Source: Thermoflexales bacterium (lineage in GTDB: Bacteria; Chloroflexota; Anaerolineae; Fen-1058). From it: a stretch of DNA of 6,170 bases. The stretch covers positions 1 to 6,170 of the forward strand of contig JAUQXD010000981.1 in NCBI GenBank assembly GCA_030834835.1, given 5' to 3'. Made by a program: the position numbers and the translations under genes. Shown here one piece after another: positions 1 through 5,639 of the stretch. The notes under the pieces were generated by a model. That model made no database searches, was not told the origin of the DNA, and worked only from the letters and a program-made list of their open reading frames with translations. Each line of letters opens with the position of its first letter. Within the stretch, counting starts at the first letter, position 1.

Positions 1-106
1 GCATTGGCGCGGACCTGAACACATAAGTGTTAAGAAATTGTCATTTGATTATTTCAATCTAACAACCCGGCCGGTGCGTATAGATAGGCGATGAGGAAAC
101 TGAACT
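1..106. other. Leader upstream of the anti-sigma gene; no supported gene
   Basis: This stretch is AT-rich between about 21 and 65, unlike the flanking coding DNA, and reads as intergenic. A short inverted repeat AACAC-ATAA-GTGTT lies at 18-31 and could be an operator half-site pair or chance. TTGTCA at 38-43 resembles a -35 box, but no good -10 box sits at the right distance. An ECF sigma factor gene is the usual upstream neighbour of such an anti-sigma factor. It may end just outside the window or at the TGA at 16-18, but too few codons are visible to say. The Shine-Dalgarno GAGGAA at 93-98 belongs to the gene at 107. Confidence 0.4.
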
Positions 107-652
107 GTGTTGGACTGTAATGCGACCCTGGAACTAATCCCCGCGATGCTGCTGGATGCCCTTGACGCCGACGAGACGGTGGGGGTTCAAGCGCATCTGC
201 GCTATTGCACGAATTGCCGGACCGAGGCCGAATCGTTGCGACCGGTGATTGGCCTGATGGGCATGGCGGCGCCTGACGCGGGCGGGCCGTCGCCCAAAGT
301 TAAGCAGCGCCTGATGACGCAAATCGGTGCGCGCCCGAAGCCGCTAAAGCAGTCTCGCCGCTGGTTCTTCCGCCCGCTGACGATGTTTGCGACGGCGGCG
401 GCCGTTCTGGCGCTAGCGTTTGGGGTATGGGGCTACACCACCCAGGCGCAGTTGACGCAGCAGCAGGCGCGGCTCGATCGGTTGACGCAGCAGCAGGCGG
501 CTTTGCGCCAGTTCATGCTCGATGGTGAGATGCAGCCTGTGCCGATACGCTTCGAGGGTCAGACGAGCGCTACGGCTGTGCTGTACGCCGCAGCCGATCG
601 GGTGGCGATGGCGCTCGGGGGATTGCCGTCGCTCAACGGCGACGAGGTCTAA
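107..652 (+). CDS. Zinc-finger transmembrane anti-sigma factor (RskA type), cut short by an in-frame TAA
   Basis: Proteins of this type hold an ECF sigma factor at the membrane through a cytoplasmic zinc-binding domain and release it on an extracytoplasmic signal. The first 40 residues carry the ZAS-type zinc motif, H30-x3-C34-x2-C37 with an early C4. A hydrophobic segment at about 91-110, preceded by basic residues (RR at 84-85), is a single membrane span. Residues 111-136 are a Gln-rich coiled coil made of a duplicated LTQQQA unit. From about 140 the RskA-like C-terminal domain starts, but TAA at 650-652 ends it after residue 181. The start is GTG at 107, chosen because GAGGAA lies 8 bases upstream and the zinc motif begins at once. 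The same frame continues to 850 (next entry). The sigma-binding part and membrane span are intact, so the short product could still bind a sigma factor but may have lost signal control. The partner sigma gene is not visible. Confidence 0.8.
   Translation: MLDCNATLELIPAMLLDALDADETVGVQAHLRYCTNCRTEAESLRPVIGLMGMAAPDAGGPSPKVKQRLMTQIGARPKPLKQSRRWFFRPLTMFATAAAVLALAFGVWGYTTQAQLTQQQARLDRLTQQQAALRQFMLDGEMQPVPIRFEGQTSATAVLYAAADRVAMALGGLPSLNGDEV
451..499 (+). repeat. Direct repeat, 19 bp, 30-bp period, in the anti-sigma coiled coil
   Basis: GTTGACGCAGCAGCAGGCG occurs identically at 451-469 and 481-499. The 30-bp period is in frame and encodes two successive ten-residue units, LTQQQARLDR and LTQQQAALRQ, in the stalk just after the membrane span. 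It looks like an in-frame duplication that lengthens the coiled coil by one unit. Confidence 0.85.
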
Positions 653-850
653 CAGTGCTGGTGGGAGAATACCCGGGACTGGGGTTCGGTGGCGGGCACG
701 GCGTTCAGGGTCGACGAAAAGGGCGCGGGGCTGTGGGTGTGGAAGCGGCCGGAGGGCGGAGACTACGACCAGATGATCATCACTCGCGAGTCGCGCGCGG
801 GGCTGGACAAACACACCGGGCCGCTCATCTTGACGGCCAATCTAAGGTAA
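653..850 (+). pseudogene. Detached C-terminal part of the RskA domain, same frame as the anti-sigma gene
   Basis: After the TAA at 650-652 the same frame stays open for 65 codons to TAA 848-850. Its translation continues the RskA domain: QCWWENTRDWGSVAGTAF, then a VDEKGAG segment, then the terminal HTGPLILTANL. In RskA domains the segment after the loop usually reads YQLWL...aGtF.vd..G, and the family tends to end in a PTGP-like turn and a last strand. The stop sits exactly where Tyr (TAC or TAT) is expected, a single-base difference. A rho-independent terminator begins 4 bases after the second stop, which supports 850 as the ancestral gene end. Whether this part is made, by readthrough, or is dead cannot be told from sequence. 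A base-calling or assembly error is the simplest alternative. Confidence 0.75.
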
Positions 851-1624
851 CTCAACTTCCGAAGTCAACGCGACTTCGGAAGTTTTTATTTCCAGCGGAA
901 GTTTTACTTCCGCCCATTGCGGCGCGGGCACGTCCAGCAGGCCAAAGCCCAGCCGGCCAGTCGGCGTGACGATGGCATACTGATTATCGATCCACGCGAC
1001 GAAGCCCATGCGCCCGCGCGGCGGACGATTCGTTTCCAAAACGGTACGACCATCCACGCTCAACACCGCCCGATCGATCCGCCACTCGATCGAGTAGGTG
1101 TGCCAATCGGGCAGCAGATCGAGCGGCAGCGCCTTTTCTTCGATGCGTAATCCCCGTTGCACGATCGGCCAGATGCGGCGATAAAATCTTTCAGATCGAT
1201 TCAGCAACATGACCGGAAAGGCCAGCGGGGCCAACGCCAACGCTGATGGGCGCGTGGCGTCGATTGTGGCCGCCTTCCAGCCATAACCGGGTACGTCGAG
1301 CGCGAGTTGCATATCGGATGGGGGCGAGGCATAGAAGAACCACAGCGCGCGGGGCAGGGCGGGCGGCCTGCCCGGCGGGCCGCCGCCCGGTGCACAGGGA
1401 TGATTCCATAGGCCAAAGCCTGCCGTGCCGATAATGCTCGAACTGGAAAAACGGGCTTGCAACGACACGCGGAACGGTGGGCGGTGAGGGAACGATCGGG
1501 TTGGCCGATGGCCGTAATCATCTAACTGCGCGTCAGAGTAACGATCGCGCGTGGCGTTCGGCAATAGCAAACGATCACCATCAATTTGGCCGCTTCCGGC
1601 GAAAAAAGGTTTGAGTTGGAGCAT
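842..1624 (-). CDS. Concanavalin A-like lectin/glucanase-fold protein (GH16-like), hypothetical
   Basis: 260 residues with no signal peptide or membrane segment. The most telling part is residues 173-217, containing DWHTYSIEWRIDRAVLSVDG followed by a GRMGFVAWIDNQYA segment. This is the layout of the late beta-strands in family 16 glycoside hydrolases and other LamG/concanavalin A-like jelly rolls (FHtYxixWxxxxixxxVDG). An early GFGLWN at 69-74 fits the preceding strands. The catalytic ExDxE signature of GH16 enzymes is not visible; the middle instead holds a Gly/Pro-rich loop (about 78-92) and an LWFFYASPPSDMQL segment. I infer a carbohydrate-binding or non-catalytic relative. The start ATG at 1624 is supported by AAGGA on the minus strand (1634-1638), 9 bases upstream. 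The stop TAG is at 842-844, so it overlaps the frame of the converging anti-sigma gene by 9 bases. The tail (TSEVALTSEVELP) is repetitive and doubles as terminator DNA. Confidence 0.65.
   Translation of the reverse strand: MLQLKPFFAGSGQIDGDRLLLPNATRDRYSDAQLDDYGHRPTRSFPHRPPFRVSLQARFSSSSIIGTAGFGLWNHPCAPGGGPPGRPPALPRALWFFYASPPSDMQLALDVPGYGWKAATIDATRPSALALAPLAFPVMLLNRSERFYRRIWPIVQRGLRIEEKALPLDLLPDWHTYSIEWRIDRAVLSVDGRTVLETNRPPRGRMGFVAWIDNQYAIVTPTGRLGFGLLDVPAPQWAEVKLPLEIKTSEVALTSEVELP
854..890 (+). terminator. Rho-independent terminator of the anti-sigma gene
   Basis: A perfect 13-bp inverted repeat pairs AACTTCCGAAGTC (854-866) with GACTTCGGAAGTT (872-884) around the 5-base loop AACGC. It runs into TTTTT (883-887), then ATTT. 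The T-tract is on the + strand only; the minus strand has none on the other side. The structure starts 4 bases after the stop at 848-850. It lies wholly inside the 3' end of the opposing gene at 842-1624, where its arms encode the repeated TSEV peptide. Confidence 0.85.
895..913. repeat. Second small hairpin with the same core heptamer
   Basis: GCGGAAGT (895-902) and ACTTCCGC (906-913) form a perfect 8-bp stem around TTT. The core CGGAAGT/ACTTCCG also makes up both arms of the terminator at 854-884, so four copies in alternating orientation lie within 58 bases (855-861, 877-883, 896-902, 906-912). All are inside the C-terminal codons of the minus-strand gene. Confidence 0.7.
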
Positions 1625-1649
1625 GGCAGATTATCCTTGCACGAGGCCG

Positions 1650-1655
1650 ATTGTA
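1650..1655 (-). promoter_or_regulatory. Possible -10 box for the GH16-like gene
   Basis: On the minus strand TACAAT, a 5 of 6 match to TATAAT, lies about 25 bases before the start codon at 1624. No convincing -35 box is seen 16-18 bases further upstream, so this is tentative. Confidence 0.3.
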
Positions 1656-1688
1656 CCTCAAACCAATCTGGATTGTTGGCCGAAAACC

Positions 1689-1697
1689 TGTTATATT
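1689..1697 (+). promoter_or_regulatory. Extended -10 promoter of uup
   Basis: TGT followed by TATATT (1692-1697) fits the extended -10 pattern TGn-TATAAT with one mismatch. It leaves a leader of roughly 45 bases to the ATG at 1749. A -35 box at standard spacing is poor (TGGATT at 1669-1674), as expected for an extended -10 promoter. AAGGGA at 1734-1739 is the ribosome binding site and selects ATG 1749 over the ATG at 1741, which opens only a five-codon frame. Confidence 0.5.
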
Positions 1698-1748
1698 GGC
1701 GACCGGAACCTCGACGCTGAGTGAGCGCGGGCAAAGGGATATGACGAT

Positions 1749-3584
1749 ATGGCGTTGATCAGTCTTCAAGAAGTAAGCTTGGGCTTTGGCGGGCCGCTGC
1801 TACTTGAACAGGTAAACCTACAAATCGAAGCGGGCGAACGTGTGGGCCTCTTAGGTCGCAACGGGGTGGGCAAGTCCTCGCTGCTGAAATTGGTCAACGG
1901 TGATGTGCTGCCCGACAGTGGCACCATCGCGCGCCAGCAAAATCTGCGCGTAGCCTATCTACCTCAAGAAGTGCCGCAGGACGTGACCGGCAGCGTGGCG
2001 GACATCGTCGCGAGTGGCCTGGAATCGTTGCCCGCGACGTTCGATGATGAACACGCCGGGCAGGAATGGCAGCGCCAGTTGCAAGTGGCGCAAGTGCTCT
2101 CGCGGATGCAACTCGATCCGGCCGCGCAGTTTGACGTGTTGTCGGCAGGCCTGAAGCGCCGGGTGATTCTGGCGCGCGGTCTGGCCCGCAAGCCCGATCT
2201 GCTGCTGCTGGACGAACCGACCAATCACCTCGACATCGACGCGATCGACTGGCTGGAAGATTTTCTCAAGCGTTGGGGCGGCACGCTGTTGTTCATCACG
2301 CACGATCGGGTCTTCTTGCAACATCTGACCACGCGCATCATCGAGTTGGATCGCGGCCGGTTGTTCGATTGGGACTGCGACTACACCACGTTTCTGGAAC
2401 GCCGCGATGCGCGGCTGGCGGCGGAAGAGGCGCAAAACACCGTCTTCGACAAGAAACTGGCGCAAGAGGAAGCGTGGATTCGCCAGGGCATCGAAGCGCG
2501 CCGCACCCGCAATGAGGGCCGCGCGCGCGCCCTCAAACGCCTGCGCGAAGTGCGACGTGAACGCCGCGAGCAAGCGGGCACCGTGCGCATGCAAATCCAA
2601 GCGGACAAGCGCTCCGGCAAGCTGGTGATCGAAGCGGAGAACGTCAGTTATGCCTTCGATGACCAACCGGTCGTACAGGACTTTTCGACGACGATTCAGC
2701 GCGGGGACAAGGTCGGCATCATCGGGCCGAATGGCTCGGGCAAGACCACGCTCCTGCGCCTCCTGATCGGCGAGCTGCTCCCGCAGCAGGGTGAAATCCG
2801 TCACGGCACCAATCTTGAGATCGCCTACTTCGATCAACTGCGCGCCCAACTGGATGAGACCAAATCCGTGCTGGAAAATGTGGGGCAGGGTCGCGATACC
2901 ATTACCATCAACGGCAAGGCACGCAACGTCATCGCCTATCTGGAGGACTTCCTGTTCACGCGCGATCGCGTCCGTGCGCCGATCAAGGCGCTGTCCGGCG
3001 GCGAGCGCAATCGACTATTGCTGGCGCGGGTCTTCGCGCAGCCGACTAATCTGCTGGTGTTGGATGAGCCGACCAACGACCTCGATCTTGAGACGCTGGA
3101 AGTGCTGGAGGACCTGCTGCTAGACTATCCCGGCACGCTGTTGCTGGTCAGCCACGATCGCGCTTTCCTGAATAACCTGGTCACCAGCACGTTGATTCTG
3201 GATGATGCCGGACATGTCAGCGAATTCGTCGGCGGCTACGACGATTGGCAGCAGCAAAGAGAACAATCCGTTGCGGCCGTCTCCAAACCGATTAAGCCGG
3301 TTTCCAGCCCTGCGACCGAAGCGGCCACTGACGCTCCAGCCTCGCCCCGCAAACTAAGTTACAAAGAGCAGCGCGCGCTTGAGGCGCAACAACGCGAACT
3401 GGCTGAACTGCCGCACACGATCGAAAAACTGGAAATCGAACAGCACCGCCTCTCGGCTGCGATGGCTGAGCCGGCGTTTTATCAACGCGATCGAGCAGAA
3501 ATCGCTCAGGCCGTGCAGCAACTCAAAGGCCTGGAAGATCAATTGGCCGCGGCCTATCAGCGGTGGGTGGAATTGGAGACCTGA
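1749..3584 (+). CDS. uup: ABC-F family ATPase, Uup type
   Basis: A soluble protein with two fused ATP-binding cassettes and no membrane domain, as in ABC-F proteins, which act on ribosomes. Uup has been linked to ribosome function and to DNA branch or transposon-excision phenotypes. Cassette 1 has Walker A GRNGVGKS (36-43), signature LSAGLKRR (131-138), Walker B LLLLDEPTNHLD (151-162) and switch His185. A charged interdomain linker at about 220-290 is the ABC-F P-site-tRNA-interacting region. Cassette 2 has GPNGSGKT (326-333), LSGGER (415-420), LLVLDEPTNDLD (435-446) and His469. A Pro/Ala-rich hinge (about 505-533) leads to a C-terminal coiled coil (535-611) opening with RKLSYKEQRALEA, the hallmark that separates Uup from EttA and most resistance ABC-Fs. 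The length of 611 residues is usual. One oddity is LSAG in place of LSGG in cassette 1, while cassette 2 is canonical. It appears to be transcribed alone; no terminator is seen after it. Confidence 0.93.
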   Translation: MALISLQEVSLGFGGPLLLEQVNLQIEAGERVGLLGRNGVGKSSLLKLVNGDVLPDSGTIARQQNLRVAYLPQEVPQDVTGSVADIVASGLESLPATFDDEHAGQEWQRQLQVAQVLSRMQLDPAAQFDVLSAGLKRRVILARGLARKPDLLLLDEPTNHLDIDAIDWLEDFLKRWGGTLLFITHDRVFLQHLTTRIIELDRGRLFDWDCDYTTFLERRDARLAAEEAQNTVFDKKLAQEEAWIRQGIEARRTRNEGRARALKRLREVRRERREQAGTVRMQIQADKRSGKLVIEAENVSYAFDDQPVVQDFSTTIQRGDKVGIIGPNGSGKTTLLRLLIGELLPQQGEIRHGTNLEIAYFDQLRAQLDETKSVLENVGQGRDTITINGKARNVIAYLEDFLFTRDRVRAPIKALSGGERNRLLLARVFAQPTNLLVLDEPTNDLDLETLEVLEDLLLDYPGTLLLVSHDRAFLNNLVTSTLILDDAGHVSEFVGGYDDWQQQREQSVAAVSKPIKPVSSPATEAATDAPASPRKLSYKEQRALEAQQRELAELPHTIEKLEIEQHRLSAAMAEPAFYQRDRAEIAQAVQQLKGLEDQLAAAYQRWVELET

Positions 3585-3631
3585 TCGGTAGCGGGAAGTG
3601 GTAACATTTGACTGATAAATCGTGCTGCGCG

Positions 3632-3640
3632 TGATATAAT
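3632..3640 (+). promoter_or_regulatory. Extended -10 promoter of the metallo-beta-lactamase/TPR operon
   Basis: TGA precedes a perfect TATAAT (3635-3640), giving a consensus extended -10 element. TTGACT at 3608-3613 looks like a -35 box but is 21 bases away, too far for standard use. The leader to ATG 3676 is about 29 bases. The Shine-Dalgarno GGAGA at 3666-3670 lies 5 bases before the start. Confidence 0.65.
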
Positions 3641-3675
3641 AGCCGCGCAATCCATTTCGATCAACGGAGAATAGC

Positions 3676-4338
3676 ATGCCGGTTGAAATTACGTGGTTAG
3701 GTCACAGTTGTTTTCGCTTGCGCGATCGGGCGGCCACGGTCGTCACTGATCCCTATGGCAAAGACATCGGCTTGATTCTGCCGCGCGTGCGGGCGGACAT
3801 CGTAACGATCAGCCACGACGCCGACGATCACAACTACGTCAAGGGCGTCAGAGGCGATTTTCGCGTGCTGGCCGGGCCGGGCGAATACGAAGTCTCTTCG
3901 GTGTTTGTGACCGGGTTGGAACTGCGCGGCAGCAAAAAGAAAGAGGTCGCGGTCGGGCCGCGCAACACTGTCTTCCTGTTTGAATTCGACGATCTGACCG
4001 TGTGTCATCTGGGAGACCTGAACATCGTGCCGACTCAGGCTCAGGTGGAGGAGGCGCTGGGCGCGGTGGATGTGCTGTTGATTCCGGTGGGCGGCGAAGA
4101 GACGCTCAATGCGTCACAAGCCTCGGAAGTGGTCAGCCTGCTGGAGCCGCACATCGTCATCCCCATGCACTATCACGTGCCCGAAGTGACGATGAACCTC
4201 GATCCGGTAGGGAAGTTCCTCAAGGAAATGGGCCTGGACAAGGTCGCGCCGCAAGAAGCGCTGAAGGTCAGCCGCAGCGGCTTGCCGGACGAAACGCAAA
4301 TCGTGCTGCTGGAACTCAAGAGCAAAGACGAAGCATGA
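3676..4338 (+). CDS. Metallo-beta-lactamase-fold hydrolase-like protein (Lactamase_B_3 / UPF0173-like)
   Basis: A 220-residue cytoplasmic protein. The opening ITWLGHSCFRL and the following TDPYG strand are typical of the UlaG/UPF0173-like branch of the metallo-beta-lactamase superfamily. The metal site is only partly standard. The first motif reads SHDADDHN (46-53), so H47, D51 and H52 of HxHxDH are present but the second His is Ala49. Later ligands look present: H111 and D114 in CHLGDL, and H165 in PMHYH (164-167 region). The glycine-rich GPGEYEV (67-73) also fits the family. The substrate is unknown; members act on phosphodiester, lactone or sugar-phosphate bonds. With one ligand lost the protein might bind a single metal or be inactive. 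Its stop overlaps the start of the TPR lipoprotein gene by four bases (ATGA), so the two are probably made together. Confidence 0.8.
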   Translation: MPVEITWLGHSCFRLRDRAATVVTDPYGKDIGLILPRVRADIVTISHDADDHNYVKGVRGDFRVLAGPGEYEVSSVFVTGLELRGSKKKEVAVGPRNTVFLFEFDDLTVCHLGDLNIVPTQAQVEEALGAVDVLLIPVGGEETLNASQASEVVSLLEPHIVIPMHYHVPEVTMNLDPVGKFLKEMGLDKVAPQEALKVSRSGLPDETQIVLLELKSKDEA

Positions 4339-5201
4339 TGACTCGTTATCTGCGTCTGATCTCGCTGGTGGTGATGATCGGGTTGTTGGCGGCCTGCAAT
4401 ACCACGCCGCCTTCGCCGGTGGAGGAAGGCAAGGCCGCGCTGGCGGCTAAAGATTCCGCTAAAGCGATTGCCGCACTAGAGAAAGCCATCGCGGCTGAAC
4501 CGGGCAATGCGGCGGCGCACATCCTGCTGGGCCAAGCCTATTTCCGGGCCGGCCCCGAACGCAAAGACGATGCCGAAAAGCAATTCTCGGCTGGTTTCAC
4601 ACTCGATCAAGCCGCGGCCTTAACGGCCGATGCCACTGCCGAAGAGCAATTTCTGGCGGGCAATGCGCACGCCTCGTTGGGCCAGTTTGAACAGGCGCTC
4701 AGCGCCTATGAGGCGACGCTAAAGCTTCAGCCGGATAAGGCCGGGGCATTCACCAACATCGGTGTGGTGTATTATCAGACCAACAGACTCGACGATGCCA
4801 TCGGGCAGTTCAAGAAGGCGCTGGAACTCGATCCGAAGGATGCCGAAACGCACTATTTGCTCGGCGCGGCCTACGTTCAGAAGGACAATCTGCCCGAAGC
4901 CGAAGCCGAGTTCAATACAGCGCTCGGCTTGAAGCCGGAACTTGCACCAGCGCACATCGGTCTGGGCAATATCTATCTGCTCGGCCAGCAGTACGATCAG
5001 GCGATTGCTTCACTGGAGAAGGCGCTGGCGATTCAGGCCGACTCGCCCGAGGCGCTGTTCGCGATCGGGCAAGCCTATGCGGCGGCTGGCCGCACGCCCG
5101 ACGCCATCGCCGCGCTGACGAAGTGTGTGTCGCTCAATCCGCCCGAACCCTTCCGCTCCAAAGCTCAGGAGATTTTGCAGCAGCTCAGCGCGCCAAAGTA
5201 A
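4335..5201 (+). CDS. TPR-repeat lipoprotein
   Basis: 288 residues. The N-terminus (MMTRYLRLISLVVMIGLLAAC) has a basic start, a hydrophobic core and a lipobox LAAC ending at Cys21, so it should be exported, lipidated at Cys21 and anchored on the outer face of the membrane. The rest is tetratricopeptide repeats at about 29-57, 103-134, 137-168, 171-202, 205-236 and 239-270. They carry the usual landmarks, such as GxxY in helix A and the A...F/YxxAlxLxP ending (KKALELDPKDAETHYLLGAAY is a typical junction). A partial repeat with an inserted segment lies at about 58-97. Such proteins are scaffolds for protein-protein contacts; the partner is unknown. ATG 4335 overlaps the upstream stop (ATGA), with a second in-frame ATG at 4338. 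No strong Shine-Dalgarno is seen, which fits translational coupling. The frame is open upstream to about 4002, but that part shadows the previous gene. Confidence 0.88.
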   Translation: MMTRYLRLISLVVMIGLLAACNTTPPSPVEEGKAALAAKDSAKAIAALEKAIAAEPGNAAAHILLGQAYFRAGPERKDDAEKQFSAGFTLDQAAALTADATAEEQFLAGNAHASLGQFEQALSAYEATLKLQPDKAGAFTNIGVVYYQTNRLDDAIGQFKKALELDPKDAETHYLLGAAYVQKDNLPEAEAEFNTALGLKPELAPAHIGLGNIYLLGQQYDQAIASLEKALAIQADSPEALFAIGQAYAAAGRTPDAIAALTKCVSLNPPEPFRSKAQEILQQLSAPK

Positions 5202-5216
5202 TTGACTGTGGGCGTA

Positions 5217-5225
5217 TGGTAGAAT
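5217..5225 (+). promoter_or_regulatory. Extended -10 promoter of the 99-residue gene
   Basis: TGG followed by TAGAAT (5220-5225) is a 5 of 6 extended -10 match in the 45-base gap after the TPR gene. TTGACT at 5202-5207 is only 12 bases upstream, too close for a -35 box. Initiation would leave a leader of only about 15 bases, with GAGG at 5235-5238 as the ribosome binding site. Confidence 0.45.
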
Positions 5226-5246
5226 CTCCAGAGTGAGGACAATATC

Positions 5247-5546
5247 ATGGTTAAACTGCTAATGAGCTGGGACATTCAGTCGGGGCGGGAAGCCGAGTAT
5301 TTTCAGTTCATCATCCAAGAGTTTGTGCCCGGCCTGTTGAAGTTGGGCTTGCAGCCGACCGAAGTCTGGTTCACGGCCTTTGGTGACTGTCCGCAGATTC
5401 AGGCGGGCGGCCTGGCACCCGATGTGGCGACCATTCAGAACATCGTCGGCGGCCCGGACTGGGGCGAACTGCGCAACAAGCTTGAGGAGTATGTGACCGG
5501 TTATCAGCAGAAGGTCATCTCCGCTGAAGGCGGCTTTCAACTGTAG
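5247..5546 (+). CDS. Conserved-looking hypothetical protein, 99 residues
   Basis: I do not recognise a named family. The protein is small, acidic and soluble with no signal peptide. It begins with a strand-like MVKLLMSWDI, then a helix rich in aromatic residues (EAEYFQFIIQEFVP, about 16-29), a second strand (PTEVWFTAF, 37-45), a glycine-rich loop, and a long helix after GGPDWGELRNKLEEYV (68-83). This beta-alpha-beta-beta-alpha order, with aromatic residues in the first helix, resembles a ferredoxin-like dimeric alpha-beta barrel monomer (NIPSNAP/Dabb style); that is inference only. The start ATG is well supported by GAGG 8 bases upstream. Codon use and base composition match the neighbours. 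The gene is likely its own transcript, ending at the hairpin at 5587-5616. Confidence 0.75.
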   Translation: MVKLLMSWDIQSGREAEYFQFIIQEFVPGLLKLGLQPTEVWFTAFGDCPQIQAGGLAPDVATIQNIVGGPDWGELRNKLEEYVTGYQQKVISAEGGFQL

Positions 5547-5586
5547 AGTGTGAAGCGGCTGAGAGACACCCTTTAGACTCAAACGT

Positions 5587-5618
5587 AATCGGGTCAGGTA
5601 TATGCCTGACCCGATTTT
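5587..5618. terminator. Shared terminator between convergent genes
   Basis: AATCGGGTCAGG (5587-5598) and CCTGACCCGATT (5605-5616) form a perfect 12-bp stem around TATATG. On the + strand it runs into TTTT (5615-5618). On the minus strand the exit side reads TTACGTTTG, a weaker T-rich tail. It lies 41 bases after the stop of the 99-residue gene and 24 bases after the stop of the fmdB-type gene, so it probably serves both. Confidence 0.85.
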
Positions 5619-5639
5619 GCTGTCTGTACAGGAAAAGTT

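Noticed and set aside
2..94. Open frame ending in TGA just before the anti-sigma start, possibly the end of an upstream sigma factor
   Set aside because: The translation is AT-driven and does not resemble the end of a sigma region 4; another frame also ends plausibly at 16-18. Chance openness is likely.
655..969. Plus-strand open frame of 104 codons after the anti-sigma stop
   Set aside because: It is in another frame from the RskA continuation, crosses the terminator and runs into the opposing gene; composition looks like a shadow.
1664..1675. CAATC-TG-GATTG inverted repeat in the divergent promoter region as an operator
   Set aside because: A five-base stem is too short to separate from chance and does not extend convincingly.
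1959..2849. Long minus-strand open frame of 296 codons opposite uup
   Set aside because: It is fully antisense to a well-recognised ABC-F gene, its residues mirror the codons of that gene, and it has no domain of its own.
3608..3613. TTGACT as the -35 box of the metallo-beta-lactamase promoter
   Set aside because: Spacing to TATAAT is 21 bases; the extended -10 explains the promoter without it.
4002..4334. Upstream extension of the TPR open frame
   Set aside because: It overlaps the metallo-beta-lactamase gene in another frame; the lipoprotein signal begins at the ATG at 4335.
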